Shown here in pieces: positions 7,104-14,868 of a stretch of DNA of 22,447 bases (positions are counted from its first letter, which is position 1; each line of letters starts with the position of its first letter). Location of the stretch: NCBI GenBank assembly GCA_937877075.1, contig CALEGD010000076.1, positions 1-22,447 of the forward strand. Direction: 5' to 3'. This DNA comes from an uncultured Acholeplasmatales bacterium (lineage in GTDB: Bacteria; Bacillota_I; Bacilli_A; ML615J-28; CAG-698). A program made the position numbers and the translations under genes. The notes beneath the pieces are model-generated. The model was not told where the DNA came from. It saw only the letters and a list, made by a program, of their open reading frames with translations, and did no database searches.

Positions 7104-7448
7104 GTGAGTCTTGTTGATGAAGTTATTAATTCGCTTATTGTGGAACTTAAGCGAGGAACTATGGTTTTGTTAGTTCTTAGTCAATTACATACTAATGAAT
7201 ATGGATATTCGCTTGTGAAAAAATTAGAAGATAAAGATATTCAAATTGAAGCCGGAACCCTCTATCCATTATTACGTCGTTTGGAAAAGCAAAAATTGTT
7301 AATAAGCGAGTGGGATACAAGTGAAAATAGGCCTAGGAAATATTATACTCTAAGCGAGGATGGTAAGATAGTATTCAAACAAATTAAGAAGGAGTGGGAA
7401 AAAATGTCAAAGATTTTAGGAGAAATTTTAGAGGAGGAAGAAAAATGA
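7104..7448 (+). CDS. PadR-family transcriptional repressor
   Basis: A 114-residue winged-helix protein of the short PadR (PF03551) type. The hallmark HTH and wing read VLSQLHTNEYGYSLVKKLE, then EAGTLYPLLRRLEKQKLL and SENRPRKYYTLSEDG, followed by a C-terminal dimerisation helix (IKKEWEKMSKIL). The GTG start at 7104 follows an excellent ribosome binding site, GGAGGTGAT at 7092-7100. The stop overlaps the next gene's ATG (ATGA at 7445-7448), so the two proteins are translationally coupled. This PadR/HAAS-protein pairing is common in Firmicutes; such repressors usually sense cell-envelope or drug stress through unknown ligands and control their own operon. Confidence 0.92.
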   Translation: MSLVDEVINSLIVELKRGTMVLLVLSQLHTNEYGYSLVKKLEDKDIQIEAGTLYPLLRRLEKQKLLISEWDTSENRPRKYYTLSEDGKIVFKQIKKEWEKMSKILGEILEEEEK

Positions 7449-8434
7449 ACCTTTTAGATCGTTATTTATATGCTGTGTCGAAATATCTACCAAAGGATAT
7501 CGCCGAAGATGTGTCCAAAGAATTAAGAACAAATATTGAAGATATGTTACCTGAATCTTATACAGAAGATGATGTGTACACAGTATTAGAGGAGCTAGGA
7601 AGCCCTCTAGAATTAGCTAATATGTACAATCCTCAAAAAAAATACTTAATTGGACCGGGATATTATGATAAATATCTTTCGATACTTAAATTAGTTGTTG
7701 GTATTTGTATAACTGTTTCAATTGGTATTGCTATCATAGTTTCAATTATCGATTCTGTTAATATGGGTTTAATTGATGTAATCGTTTTGTTTTTTAAAAA
7801 CATTATTTCAGGTGCATTTTCAGGAATAATCCAAGGTGCCTTTTGGGTTACATTAATATTTATTGTTCTTGAAAGAAGTGGTGTTGAAATGGGAACTTCA
7901 CCCTTCAATAAAAAGGCATGGACTCCCGATTTATTGCCGGAAATACCTACAAATGAACTTAAAATATCTAAGGGTGAAACAATTTTTTCAATCATTTTTA
8001 CAATCATATTTATTACTTTATTGTATTTCAATCCGCGTTTAATTGCCGTCTACAGCGAAACGGAAGTGGTTCCGCTCTTTAATTTAGAAAGATTGAATTT
8101 TTATATGATTTTTATTTTAGCCTTGGCTTTATTGCAACTTGGACTTTTTATCTGGAAATTCCTTGAGGAAAGATGGAACTTGCCGCTTATTATCTGTCAC
8201 ACCATCCATAATGTCCTTAATTCGATATTGGCAGTTTTGATGTTAAGCGATAAATCATTGTTTAATATTGGCTTTATTTCGAAGATCTCCGAACTTACAA
8301 AAGTATCTTTTGATACAATATCAATTTGGTTTGAGAGAAGTAAACTGTTCTTTGCAATATTCTTTGTTATTATATTGATTGGAAATAGCATCGCAATTTA
8401 TTATAAACATTGGTCAAGGAAAAGCAAAATTTAA
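7445..8434 (+). CDS. HAAS-domain multispan membrane protein
   Basis: A 329-residue protein. Residues 1-65 form a HAAS/DUF1700-like helical domain (YLYAVSKYLPKDIAEDVSKE, the E-D-M-L-P segment, EELGSPLELANMY). The remainder has about six hydrophobic membrane segments, roughly at 80-105, 115-145, 185-210, 225-250, 265-280 and 300-320. HAAS domains sit beside PadR regulators and are thought to link membrane sensing to gene control. I chose ATG 7445, 51 bases inside the longest open frame, because GAGGAGG at 7431-7437 precedes it and it overlaps the padR stop. No transporter signature is visible. The function is inferred only as a membrane sensor or effector under PadR control. Confidence 0.8.
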   Translation: MNLLDRYLYAVSKYLPKDIAEDVSKELRTNIEDMLPESYTEDDVYTVLEELGSPLELANMYNPQKKYLIGPGYYDKYLSILKLVVGICITVSIGIAIIVSIIDSVNMGLIDVIVLFFKNIISGAFSGIIQGAFWVTLIFIVLERSGVEMGTSPFNKKAWTPDLLPEIPTNELKISKGETIFSIIFTIIFITLLYFNPRLIAVYSETEVVPLFNLERLNFYMIFILALALLQLGLFIWKFLEERWNLPLIICHTIHNVLNSILAVLMLSDKSLFNIGFISKISELTKVSFDTISIWFERSKLFFAIFFVIILIGNSIAIYYKHWSRKSKI

Positions 8435-8463
8435 TCAAGTTTTACTGTTTTCCAAAATATTAT

Positions 8464-8490
8464 TAGCCTCTTTTAAGCAGGCTATTTTTT
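8464..8490 (+). terminator. Rho-independent terminator after the padR operon
   Basis: TAGCCT (8464-8469) / AGGCTA (8479-8484) with a 9-base loop and a six-T tail. Confidence 0.75.
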
Positions 8491-8532
8491 AATTATAAAT
8501 TGTAATTTTTCATTCCATCCCCATAAAAACTA

Positions 8533-8541
8533 TGTTATAAT
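8533..8541 (+). promoter_or_regulatory. Extended -10 promoter for DUF1538-PII
   Basis: TGTTATAAT combines a TGn extension with a perfect TATAAT. No good -35 is seen 17 bases upstream. If used, it leaves a leader of about 180 bases before the TTG start. Confidence 0.5.
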
Positions 8542-8549
8542 AAAAAAGC

Positions 8550-8728
8550 ATTTAAATCTATACATAAAATATGATGTTTTAATATAATCGGTAGATTAAA
8601 ATAGTTTATATAATACCTAAAGACATTCTTTCATCTCTTTGGTGATTATTTACCGAGATAGTTTAATAAACCATCTTTTACCTTAAAATTTAATATTTGG
8701 GGAAGAAAGAAAAGGGGAGGAATCGTAA
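8550..8728 (+). other. Long AT-rich leader with possible hairpins, no recognised riboswitch
   Basis: This gene-free stretch can form GGTA (8590-8593) / TACC (8614-8617). It can also form ATCTC plus GGT (about 8633-8643) against ACC plus GAGAT (about 8652-8659) with a TTT bulge. It ends in the ribosome binding site GGGGAGG (8714-8720). I recognise no known riboswitch core. Confidence 0.35.
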
Positions 8729-10225
8729 TTGCATGTATTGCTGAACAAATTTAAGGAGGTCTTATTCTCCGTATTGCCTGTCACGATAATTGTCTTAATT
8801 CTAAATTTTACTATTGCAACAGAAGCTCTCGATACTCCGGCACTAATAAGGTTTATAATCGGAGCGATCTTAATTATCATTGGATTAACGATTTTTTTAA
8901 TCGGTATTGATATCAGTGTAACTCCAATCGGTCAATTGGTTGGCTCAAAATTAGTTAAATCAAATAAGGTTTGGTTAGTTGCAGCCTTGGGAATAAGTTT
9001 AGGATTTTTAATTTGTGTTGCGGAACCGGATCTAACTATTCTCGCTAATCAAATTGCTGATGTTACAGTTGGAAACATTACGAGTATTTCGATCGTGTTA
9101 GTTGTTTCTGCCGGTGTCGGTGTCTTGGTAATGGTCGGCTTATTAAGAATTTTATATGATATCCCACTTTATAAGATGTTATTTGTAATTTATTTGATTA
9201 TTATGGTGATGGGTTTTTTTGTTTCACCGGAGTTTTTTGCTATTGCTTTTGATTCAAGCGGAGCAACGACTGGAGCGATTACGGTTCCTTTCGTTTTAGC
9301 TATTGCCGTTGGTATTTCTGCCCTAAAGAAAAACGGTAAAAAGTCAGAAAAAGATAGTTTTGGCCTTGTCGGTCTAGCCTCAGCTGGTGCAATACTTGGA
9401 GTGCTCGTTTTAAACTTAATTAATAGACAAGGCAATTTAAGTGGTAATCTCGATTTAACCCACTTAAAGGAAACGAAAATATTAGCCCCCTTTATTAATA
9501 GTTTCCCACATACGGCAATGGATGCCATAATATCTTTGGTACCAATTATCGGTATTTTCATTATATTTGAATTTACTTGGTTCAAGCTTGGCGGCAAGCA
9601 ATTAGTTAAAATCCTTAAAGGTCTATTTTATGTATTTCTGGGCTTAGTTTTATTTCTTATCGGGGTAAATGAAGGATTCATGGATGTCGGAAGTCAAATC
9701 GGAAAAACCATTGTTGAGATGGATAATAAAATTTGGATTATCTTAGTATCATTATTTTTAGGATTTGTAGTTGTGCTGGCGGAACCTGCAGTTTATGTTC
9801 TTACTCATCAAATTGAAGATGTTACAAATGGCTATGTAAAACGCAAGGTGGTATTGGTCGCTTTATCAATTGCCATGGGCCTTGCACTTGTCTTAAATGT
9901 CATCCGAATTTTAGTTCCCGGCATGGAACTCTGGCATATTTTACTACCTGGTTATATCATCGCCCTTGCTTTAATGTTTTTTACACCAAAATTATTTGTC
10001 GGTATGGCTTTTGATTCCGGTGGTGTTGCTTCCGGTCCAATGAGTGCAACCTTTATTCTTGCTTTCTCACAGGGAATTGCTTTCAGTGATACGGTAGATT
10101 CTGTCCTTGCCGATGCTTTTGGTATGATAGCTTTAATTGCTTTTACACCGATAGTCACAGTCCAAATACTCGGAATCTTATTTAAAATCAAGTCCAGGAA
10201 AGAAGGATTAAATAATGAATTATAA
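8729..10225 (+). CDS. DUF1538 membrane protein with internal duplication (putative transporter)
   Basis: A very hydrophobic 498-residue protein of the DUF1538 family, built from two repeats. Matching landmarks are AEPDLTILANQIADVT (98-113) against AEPAVYVLTHQIEDVT (351-366), and FDSSGATTG (174-182) against FDSGGVASG (428-436). Each half has about six membrane segments, separated by a charged linker at about 200-210. The duplicated, probably inverted architecture with conserved AEP and DSG motifs in membrane regions suggests an ion or small-solute transporter, but no substrate is known to me. The start is TTG 8729, 8 bases after GGGGAGG. Its last 11 bases overlap the start of the PII-like gene, so the two are translated together and probably interact. 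Confidence 0.88.
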   Translation: MHVLLNKFKEVLFSVLPVTIIVLILNFTIATEALDTPALIRFIIGAILIIIGLTIFLIGIDISVTPIGQLVGSKLVKSNKVWLVAALGISLGFLICVAEPDLTILANQIADVTVGNITSISIVLVVSAGVGVLVMVGLLRILYDIPLYKMLFVIYLIIMVMGFFVSPEFFAIAFDSSGATTGAITVPFVLAIAVGISALKKNGKKSEKDSFGLVGLASAGAILGVLVLNLINRQGNLSGNLDLTHLKETKILAPFINSFPHTAMDAIISLVPIIGIFIIFEFTWFKLGGKQLVKILKGLFYVFLGLVLFLIGVNEGFMDVGSQIGKTIVEMDNKIWIILVSLFLGFVVVLAEPAVYVLTHQIEDVTNGYVKRKVVLVALSIAMGLALVLNVIRILVPGMELWHILLPGYIIALALMFFTPKLFVGMAFDSGGVASGPMSATFILAFSQGIAFSDTVDSVLADAFGMIALIAFTPIVTVQILGILFKIKSRKEGLNNEL

Positions 10226-10880
10226 TATATCCGCAGAATGCGAATTATATTGCATTATTGTAAATAATGGTTTAGGAAGCAAAGTCATGAAGATAGCAAA
10301 AGAAAATGGTGTAACCGGCGGGACAATTCTGATCGGAAAAGGGACTATTCATAATAAATTGCTTCATGCCTTAGGTATCGACGATGTTCGAAAAGAAATT
10401 GTCTTAATTGCTGCTGCTAAAGAAGTTGGCGATAAAGCCTTGGCTGAAATTTACAAACAAATGAATATGCATAAACCCCATCGGGGAATTGGTTTTAGCT
10501 TACCGTTAAGGCAAATCTTTGGTTCAAGAATTAACTGTCAAAAAGATCAGAACGAAGAGGATAAAAATATGAATTATAATCTAATTATTACAATTGTTGA
10601 AAAGGGAAAAGCCGAAGCTGTTATTGATGCAGCTACATCTGCAGGTTCAAGAGGCGGAACAATCGTCAATGGACGTGGTAGCGGAATTCATGAAACAAAG
10701 AAATTGTTTAATATTGAAATTGAACCTGAAAAAGAATTAGTTTTAATTCTTGCAAAAAAGAATGTTACCGATAAAATTACCTCAACAATTCGTGAAGAAT
10801 TGAAAATTGATGATCCCGGAAAAGGAATTATTTTTATACTTGATGTCACTCAAGCCTATGGCCTATATGAAGGTGACTAA
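10215..10880 (+). CDS. Tandem PII-like (GlnB-fold) regulatory protein
   Basis: A 221-residue protein made of two PII-like domains. The first (about 8-105) has VNNGLGSKVMKIAKENGVTG, GGTILIGKGT and HRGIGFSLPL. The second (about 119-221) has TIVEKGKAEAVIDAATSAGS, GGTIVNGRGSG and the B-loop-like DPGKGIIFILDV. The usual PII T-loop with its modifiable Tyr is not recognisable; the segments after GKGT and GRGS are short. PII proteins bind nucleotides and gate transporters such as AmtB. Here the gene overlaps the duplicated DUF1538 gene by 11 bases, so it probably controls that membrane protein. ATG 10215 has AAGGAT (10203-10208) upstream. A duplicated domain would make a pseudo-hexamer in place of the usual trimer, or a 1.5-fold assembly; this is inferred. 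Confidence 0.85.
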   Translation: MNYNISAECELYCIIVNNGLGSKVMKIAKENGVTGGTILIGKGTIHNKLLHALGIDDVRKEIVLIAAAKEVGDKALAEIYKQMNMHKPHRGIGFSLPLRQIFGSRINCQKDQNEEDKNMNYNLIITIVEKGKAEAVIDAATSAGSRGGTIVNGRGSGIHETKKLFNIEIEPEKELVLILAKKNVTDKITSTIREELKIDDPGKGIIFILDVTQAYGLYEGD

Positions 10881-10897
10881 AAGTCACTGTAGATATT

Positions 10898-10940
10898 ACC
10901 CGGAATTGTTTGAAACATTTCTGGGTTTTATTTATTTTTT
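10898..10940 (+). terminator. Rho-independent terminator after the PII gene
   Basis: A 13-position stem ACCCGGAATTGTT (10898-10910) / AACATTTCTGGGT (10914-10926) with one mismatch and one wobble, a 3-base loop and a T-rich tail. A smaller hairpin, GTGACT/AGTCAC (10873-10887), spans the stop codon just upstream. Confidence 0.85.
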
Positions 10941-10966
10941 GATTCTTACAGAGATTCAAATACGAT
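10939..10966 (+). promoter_or_regulatory. Possible promoter for the GNAT gene
   Basis: TTGATT (10939-10944), a 16-base spacer and TACGAT (10961-10966) lie about 40 bases before ATG 11005. The -35 overlaps the preceding terminator's T tail. Confidence 0.4.
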
Positions 10967-11004
10967 ACAAAAAAACAAATATTTAATATATATAAGAGGG
11001 AATT

Positions 11005-11553
11005 ATGATATTTAAAGAAAAACAGATAATTCTAAAAGATGGAAGAAAATGTTTGCTTCGTAGTCCTAAACCTGATGAGGCAAAAGAGATGATGGATTAT
11101 TTAAGAACATGCGCTACAGAAACTAATTTTATTTTACGCTATCCAGAAGAATGTACTGAGACAGTTGAAGAAGAAGAAAGGTTTTTAAAATCAATTTTTG
11201 AATCTGAATATAATTTAATGATAGTTGCCATAGTTGATGGTGAAATAGCCGGAAACTGCCAACTTAATATCCACAAACGAATGAAAGTTCGACATCGCGG
11301 TGACGTGGCTATTGGTATTATAAAGAAGTATTGGAATAATGGTCTTGGAACAGCCATGTTTCAGGAATTAATTGATATTGCGAAAGAAAAAGCTTGTCTT
11401 CAATTAGAATTAGAGTTTATTGAGGGAAATGAGAGAGCCGTTGCTTTATATGAAAAAATGGGTTTTCGAGTTTTCGGAGAAAGAAAACGTGGAGTAATAC
11501 TTAAAGATGGTACTCCTTTAAGTGAATTCTTCATGGTTAAATATTTGGATTAA
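11005..11553 (+). CDS. GNAT-family N-acetyltransferase (RimJ/YkkB-like)
   Basis: A 182-residue acetyl-CoA-dependent acetyltransferase. It starts with the LKDGRKCLLRSPKPDEA strand-helix, has the substrate strands IVAIVDGEIAGNCQLNI and RHRGDVAIGIIKKYWNNGLG (motif A, with the loop W-N-N-G-L-G in place of R-G-x-G-x-G), and ends with EGNERAVALYEKMGFRVFGE, the standard GNAT C-terminal half. The substrate is unknown; the opening resembles enzymes that acetylate protein N-termini or small amines. ATG 11005 is preceded by AGAGGG (10995-11000). It appears to be a single gene, ending before the convergent regulator. Confidence 0.9.
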   Translation: MIFKEKQIILKDGRKCLLRSPKPDEAKEMMDYLRTCATETNFILRYPEECTETVEEEERFLKSIFESEYNLMIVAIVDGEIAGNCQLNIHKRMKVRHRGDVAIGIIKKYWNNGLGTAMFQELIDIAKEKACLQLELEFIEGNERAVALYEKMGFRVFGERKRGVILKDGTPLSEFFMVKYLD

Positions 11554-11707
11554 AAAATTCTTGGTGGAGTATTAGTTGTTAGGGTATTGATATATTGAAA
11601 ATACAAGAAACCAGTTACTAAAATCTTTATTAGGGTCGGATGCATAGTTCTAAGTTTTATTATAATAAGAAAGGCTCTTAATGAAAGAACCGATTTTGGA
11701 AAATAAC

Positions 11708-11750
11708 AAAGGGTTAGATATACTCGCTAATGAATATTTCTAACCCTTTT
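11708..11750. terminator. Bidirectional terminator between convergent genes
   Basis: An 11-bp stem AAAGGGTTAGA (11708-11718) / TCTAACCCTTT (11739-11749), with T runs on the plus side and a weaker T-rich tail on the minus side. It sits four bases past the regulator's stop. Confidence 0.75.
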
Positions 11751-11753
11751 AAT

Positions 11754-12230
11754 TTATTTATTATCTATAATAACGTCTTCTTCATCTAAAAATTTCTTAA
11801 ACTCAACCAAAATATTTTTCTTAATAGCAAAGTCAACTAGCAGTTTTATCTTGTCAATCGTATCAGGACTTAATGTATGTTCTATTTTTTCTGTCTCCTC
11901 TAAGATATTATCTTTTATATTCAGCAGTTCCAAAAACTTTTCTATAATTAGATGTCGTTCAATTAAATACTTACCTAAATTTTTCCCTTCGTCTGTTAAT
12001 TGAATTGTTCCATAATCAAAATGTTTAATTAAATTTTTAGAATTTAAACTCTTCATCATTTTTGAAACAGAAGGTGGCTTTACATTTAAAGCTTTCGAAA
12101 GATCATTAACTCTTGTATAATCCTTCTTTATACAAAGTCTATAAATCATTTCCAGGTAATCTTCTTCACTTATTGTTAGGACATTACTTTTAATATATTT
12201 TGAAAAAGTTTGAAACTTTTGGTTATCCAT
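11754..12230 (-). CDS. DtxR/MntR-family metal-dependent transcriptional repressor
   Basis: A 158-residue regulator with an N-terminal winged helix (TRVNDLSKALNVKPPSVSKM, wing KHFDYGTIQLTDEG) and a metal-binding dimerisation domain. The metal ligands of Bacillus MntR are all matched: D24 and E27 (in SEEDYLEMIY), H93 (ERHLIIEKFL), and E114, E117 and H118 (ETEKIEHTL). The Cys/Met ligand set of true DtxR/IdeR is absent. There is no C-terminal SH3 domain, as in MntR. It lies divergent from feoA-feoB with 157 bases between, so it probably represses iron uptake when Fe(II) or Mn(II) is plentiful. The N-terminus is about 15 residues longer than MntR. A weak GGGAT precedes the ATG. Confidence 0.88.
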   Translation of the reverse strand: MDNQKFQTFSKYIKSNVLTISEEDYLEMIYRLCIKKDYTRVNDLSKALNVKPPSVSKMMKSLNSKNLIKHFDYGTIQLTDEGKNLGKYLIERHLIIEKFLELLNIKDNILEETEKIEHTLSPDTIDKIKLLVDFAIKKNILVEFKKFLDEEDVIIDNK

Positions 12231-12334
12231 CTATCCCATTCCTTAATCTAACTAATTCATATTATGTAAAAAAGGAATAAATTATTATAAAAGCCTACAC
12301 ATAATTATTTATTAACAATATATTGATAATAGAT

Positions 12335-12349
12335 TTTAGCCTAAACTAA
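12335..12349 (+). promoter_or_regulatory. Candidate DtxR-type operator upstream of feoA
   Basis: TTTAGCCTAAA (12335-12345) is a near-perfect palindrome, extended as TTAG...CTAA to 12349. It resembles TTAGG.TA-type iron boxes. A related TTAATCTAACTAA lies at 12243-12255 near the regulator's own start. It is just downstream of a possible -10 (GATAAT, 12325-12330). Confidence 0.5.
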
Positions 12350-12387
12350 CTTTATTAGGGGGATCATATGATATTAGGGGTATTAAA

Positions 12388-12621
12388 ATGAAAGTTTTAT
12401 GTGATGTAGGTATTGGTCAGGTAGTGCAGGTTGTTTCATTGCTTTCAAAAGATTTATTAAAAGAAAGAATGCTGGCCTTAGGAATTACTAAGGGCTCTAA
12501 AATAACGGTTATTCGCAAAGGACCAAAAGATAATTTAACGGTTTTTGATATTCGCGGAGTTATGATTGCATTAAGAAAAGAAGAATCTATACTTGTTCAG
12601 GTTAATGCATTGGAGGAGTAA
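12388..12621 (+). CDS. feoA: FeoA ferrous iron transport accessory protein
   Basis: A 77-residue SH3-like FeoA of normal length: VGIGQVVQVVSL, then ERMLALGITKGSKITVIRKGP and VFDIRGVMIALRKEESILVQV. FeoA is a small cytoplasmic partner that binds FeoB and stimulates Fe(II) uptake. The start ATG 12388 has AGGGG (12376-12380) upstream. The FeoA stop is one base before the preferred FeoB GTG, so the pair is coupled. A seven-codon open frame (ATG 12368 to TGA 12389-12391) overlaps the FeoA start; see findings. Regulation by the divergent metal repressor is likely. Confidence 0.93.
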   Translation: MKVLCDVGIGQVVQVVSLLSKDLLKERMLALGITKGSKITVIRKGPKDNLTVFDIRGVMIALRKEESILVQVNALEE

Positions 12622-12622
12622 T

Positions 12623-14737
12623 GTGGGGCTAATGCAGGATTCAATAAAACGGGATTCGTTGTCCAACTTATTTAATATTGAAATTGAAAAAAAACATCAT
12701 CTGATTGCCTTAGCTGGTAATCCAAACACAGGAAAAAGTACTGTGTTTAATTATTTAACCGGAATGAATCAACATACAGGAAACTGGCCGGGAAAAACGG
12801 TAGTAAACGCACGCGGGAAATTTAAGCACAAACAAGAAGAGTATATATTGGTCGATCTTCCTGGAACATATTCTTTATTTGCAACGAGCGAAGAAGAAGT
12901 TGTAGCTAGAGATTTTATTTGCTTTGGAAATCCGGATGCGGTAATAGTAGTAACGGATGCGACATGTATTGAAAGAAACTTGAACCTACTTTTTCAAGTA
13001 ATGGAAGTACACGATAATGTTATATTAGTAATTAATTTGATGGATGAAGCTAAAAAGAAAAATATTTATATCAATAAACTTAGAATAGAATTAGAGTTAG
13101 GCATTCCGGTCGTTTTAGCATCAGCTAAAACGGGAATAGGAATGAATGAACTAAAAGATGCAGTTAGTTTAGTTGTGAATAAGAAGTATCAATATAATAA
13201 AATGAAGATTTTATATAACCAAGGAATTGAAGAGAAAATTGAATATGTAATAAAAGAATTGGATGGGAAGATAGAAAAACTTCAACCTCGGCGGTTGGCT
13301 TTAAGGATAATCGACGGCGATAAAAGATTTTTTGAATCAATGAAAAGATATCTTACTTTCGATGAAATAGCAATTATCGAGAAAATAAAAAACAAAATTG
13401 ATTCCGGTCTAAATAAGGAAAATATCAGAGAATCAGTTAATGAAACCTGTTTCCAAGCAGCAGAAATATTAAAAAATAAATGCGTTCAAGAGGGAAAAAA
13501 TAAATTTGCTCGCGACAGAAGGATTGACGATATAATAACCTCAAAAATAATGGGTATTCCAATCATGTTATTACTTTTATTGGGAGTAATTTTTTTAACC
13601 GTGAAAGGGGCAAATTATCCTTCTGCTTTACTTGGAAAATTATTATTTGGTTTTCAAGACATTTTAACAACTTTATTTGAAGCTTTAAATGCACCGGATT
13701 GGTTACATGGTGTCTTGATATTGGGGTTATACCGAACACTGGCTTGGGTTGTATCGGTTATGTTGCCACCGATGGCAATCTTTTTCCCCTTATTTACCAT
13801 TCTTGAGGATTTGGGTTACTTACCGAGGGTTGCCTATAATCTTGATCATTTATTTAAAAAATCCTGTGCTCACGGCAAACAATGTCTAACTATGTGTATG
13901 GGATTTGGATGCAATGCGGCGGGAGTCATCGGAACTCGCATTATTGATTCTCCTAGGGAAAAACTAATAGCTATTATCACAAATAATTTCGTTCCCTGTA
14001 ACGGCCGTTTTCCGACAATGATTGCTATATCAACCGTTTTTTTTGCTTTTATTTCGAAAGGGAAATATAATAGTTTTATTCCTGCCCTCATTGTAACTGG
14101 TTTAATTATTCTCGGGATCATGATGACGCTAATAGTTTCATATTTATTATCAAAAACAATATTAAAAGGAATTCCTTCCACTTTTACCCTTGAACTTCCT
14201 CCTTATCGAAAACCGAAAATCGGAAGAGTAATCTATACTTCTATTGTTAATAGAACAATGTTTGTTTTATGGAGGGCAATCACGGTTGCTATCCCTGCGG
14301 GAGTCTTTATTTGGGTTTTAGGAAACGTTTATGTAAACGGTCAAAATATCCTAAATCATCTTGCGAAATTCTTGGATCCGTTTGCAATATTGCTTGGTTT
14401 AGACGGGATAATTTTTCTGGCATTCATTTTAGCCCTTCCCGCCAACGAGATTTTAATACCGATAATTTTGATGGCTTATTTGTCAAAGGGTAGCATGGTA
14501 GACTTTGACAGTATCGACTCACTTCGTGAAATATTAATTAATAATGGCTGGACCTATTTAACTGCAATTAATGTGTTATTATTTAGCCTATTACATTGGC
14601 CCTGTTCAACAACTTTACTAACAATAAAAAAAGAAACAGGCAGTTGGAAATGGACATTTGCCGGTTTTATTATCCCAACAATTATTGCAATATTTACTTG
14701 TATTTGCACAACCTTTATTTATCGATTAATATTTTAG
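12623..14737 (+). CDS. feoB: FeoB ferrous iron transporter
   Basis: A membrane Fe(II) permease with an N-terminal GTPase, about 704 residues. The G motifs are all present: G1 GNPNTGKST (32-40), G2 NWPGKTV, G3 DLPGTYS, G4 NLMD and G5 SAKTG. A GDI helical region follows to about residue 290, then two FeoB gate cores with multiple membrane helices, including PRVAYNLDHLFKKS and the GFGCNAAGVIGTR segment carrying a conserved Cys. A typical C-terminal core ends the protein, which lacks the Cys-rich FeoC-like tail. GTG 12623 is preferred because GGAGGAG (12612-12618) is correctly placed; ATG 12632 is an alternative. A longer open frame from 12593 overlaps FeoA and is unlikely to be used. Confidence 0.95.
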   Translation: MGLMQDSIKRDSLSNLFNIEIEKKHHLIALAGNPNTGKSTVFNYLTGMNQHTGNWPGKTVVNARGKFKHKQEEYILVDLPGTYSLFATSEEEVVARDFICFGNPDAVIVVTDATCIERNLNLLFQVMEVHDNVILVINLMDEAKKKNIYINKLRIELELGIPVVLASAKTGIGMNELKDAVSLVVNKKYQYNKMKILYNQGIEEKIEYVIKELDGKIEKLQPRRLALRIIDGDKRFFESMKRYLTFDEIAIIEKIKNKIDSGLNKENIRESVNETCFQAAEILKNKCVQEGKNKFARDRRIDDIITSKIMGIPIMLLLLLGVIFLTVKGANYPSALLGKLLFGFQDILTTLFEALNAPDWLHGVLILGLYRTLAWVVSVMLPPMAIFFPLFTILEDLGYLPRVAYNLDHLFKKSCAHGKQCLTMCMGFGCNAAGVIGTRIIDSPREKLIAIITNNFVPCNGRFPTMIAISTVFFAFISKGKYNSFIPALIVTGLIILGIMMTLIVSYLLSKTILKGIPSTFTLELPPYRKPKIGRVIYTSIVNRTMFVLWRAITVAIPAGVFIWVLGNVYVNGQNILNHLAKFLDPFAILLGLDGIIFLAFILALPANEILIPIILMAYLSKGSMVDFDSIDSLREILINNGWTYLTAINVLLFSLLHWPCSTTLLTIKKETGSWKWTFAGFIIPTIIAIFTCICTTFIYRLIF

Positions 14738-14753
14738 ACTTACTATTTTAAGG

Positions 14754-14778
14754 TATCTATTTAAATAGATATTTTTTT
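14754..14778 (+). terminator. Rho-independent terminator after feoB
   Basis: The inverted repeat TATCTATTT / AAATAGATA (14754-14771) is followed by seven T. The tip must open to form the loop, leaving a 6-bp AT-rich stem. Confidence 0.7.
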
Positions 14779-14868
14779 GATACGATAAAAAAGAAAATAT
14801 AAGCAATAATAAATACCGAAAGAAAATATCTTATAGCAAAAGTAATCTAAATAGAAAGTAGAAAAGTA

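Noticed and set aside
9190..9597. Minus-strand open frames inside the DUF1538 gene and others.
   Set aside because: They are shadows of hydrophobic or A/T-rich coding sequence on the other strand, with no ribosome binding site and no recognisable motifs.
12593..12622. ATG 12593 as the FeoB start.
   Set aside because: It is deep inside feoA, has no ribosome binding site, and adds residues not seen in FeoB proteins.
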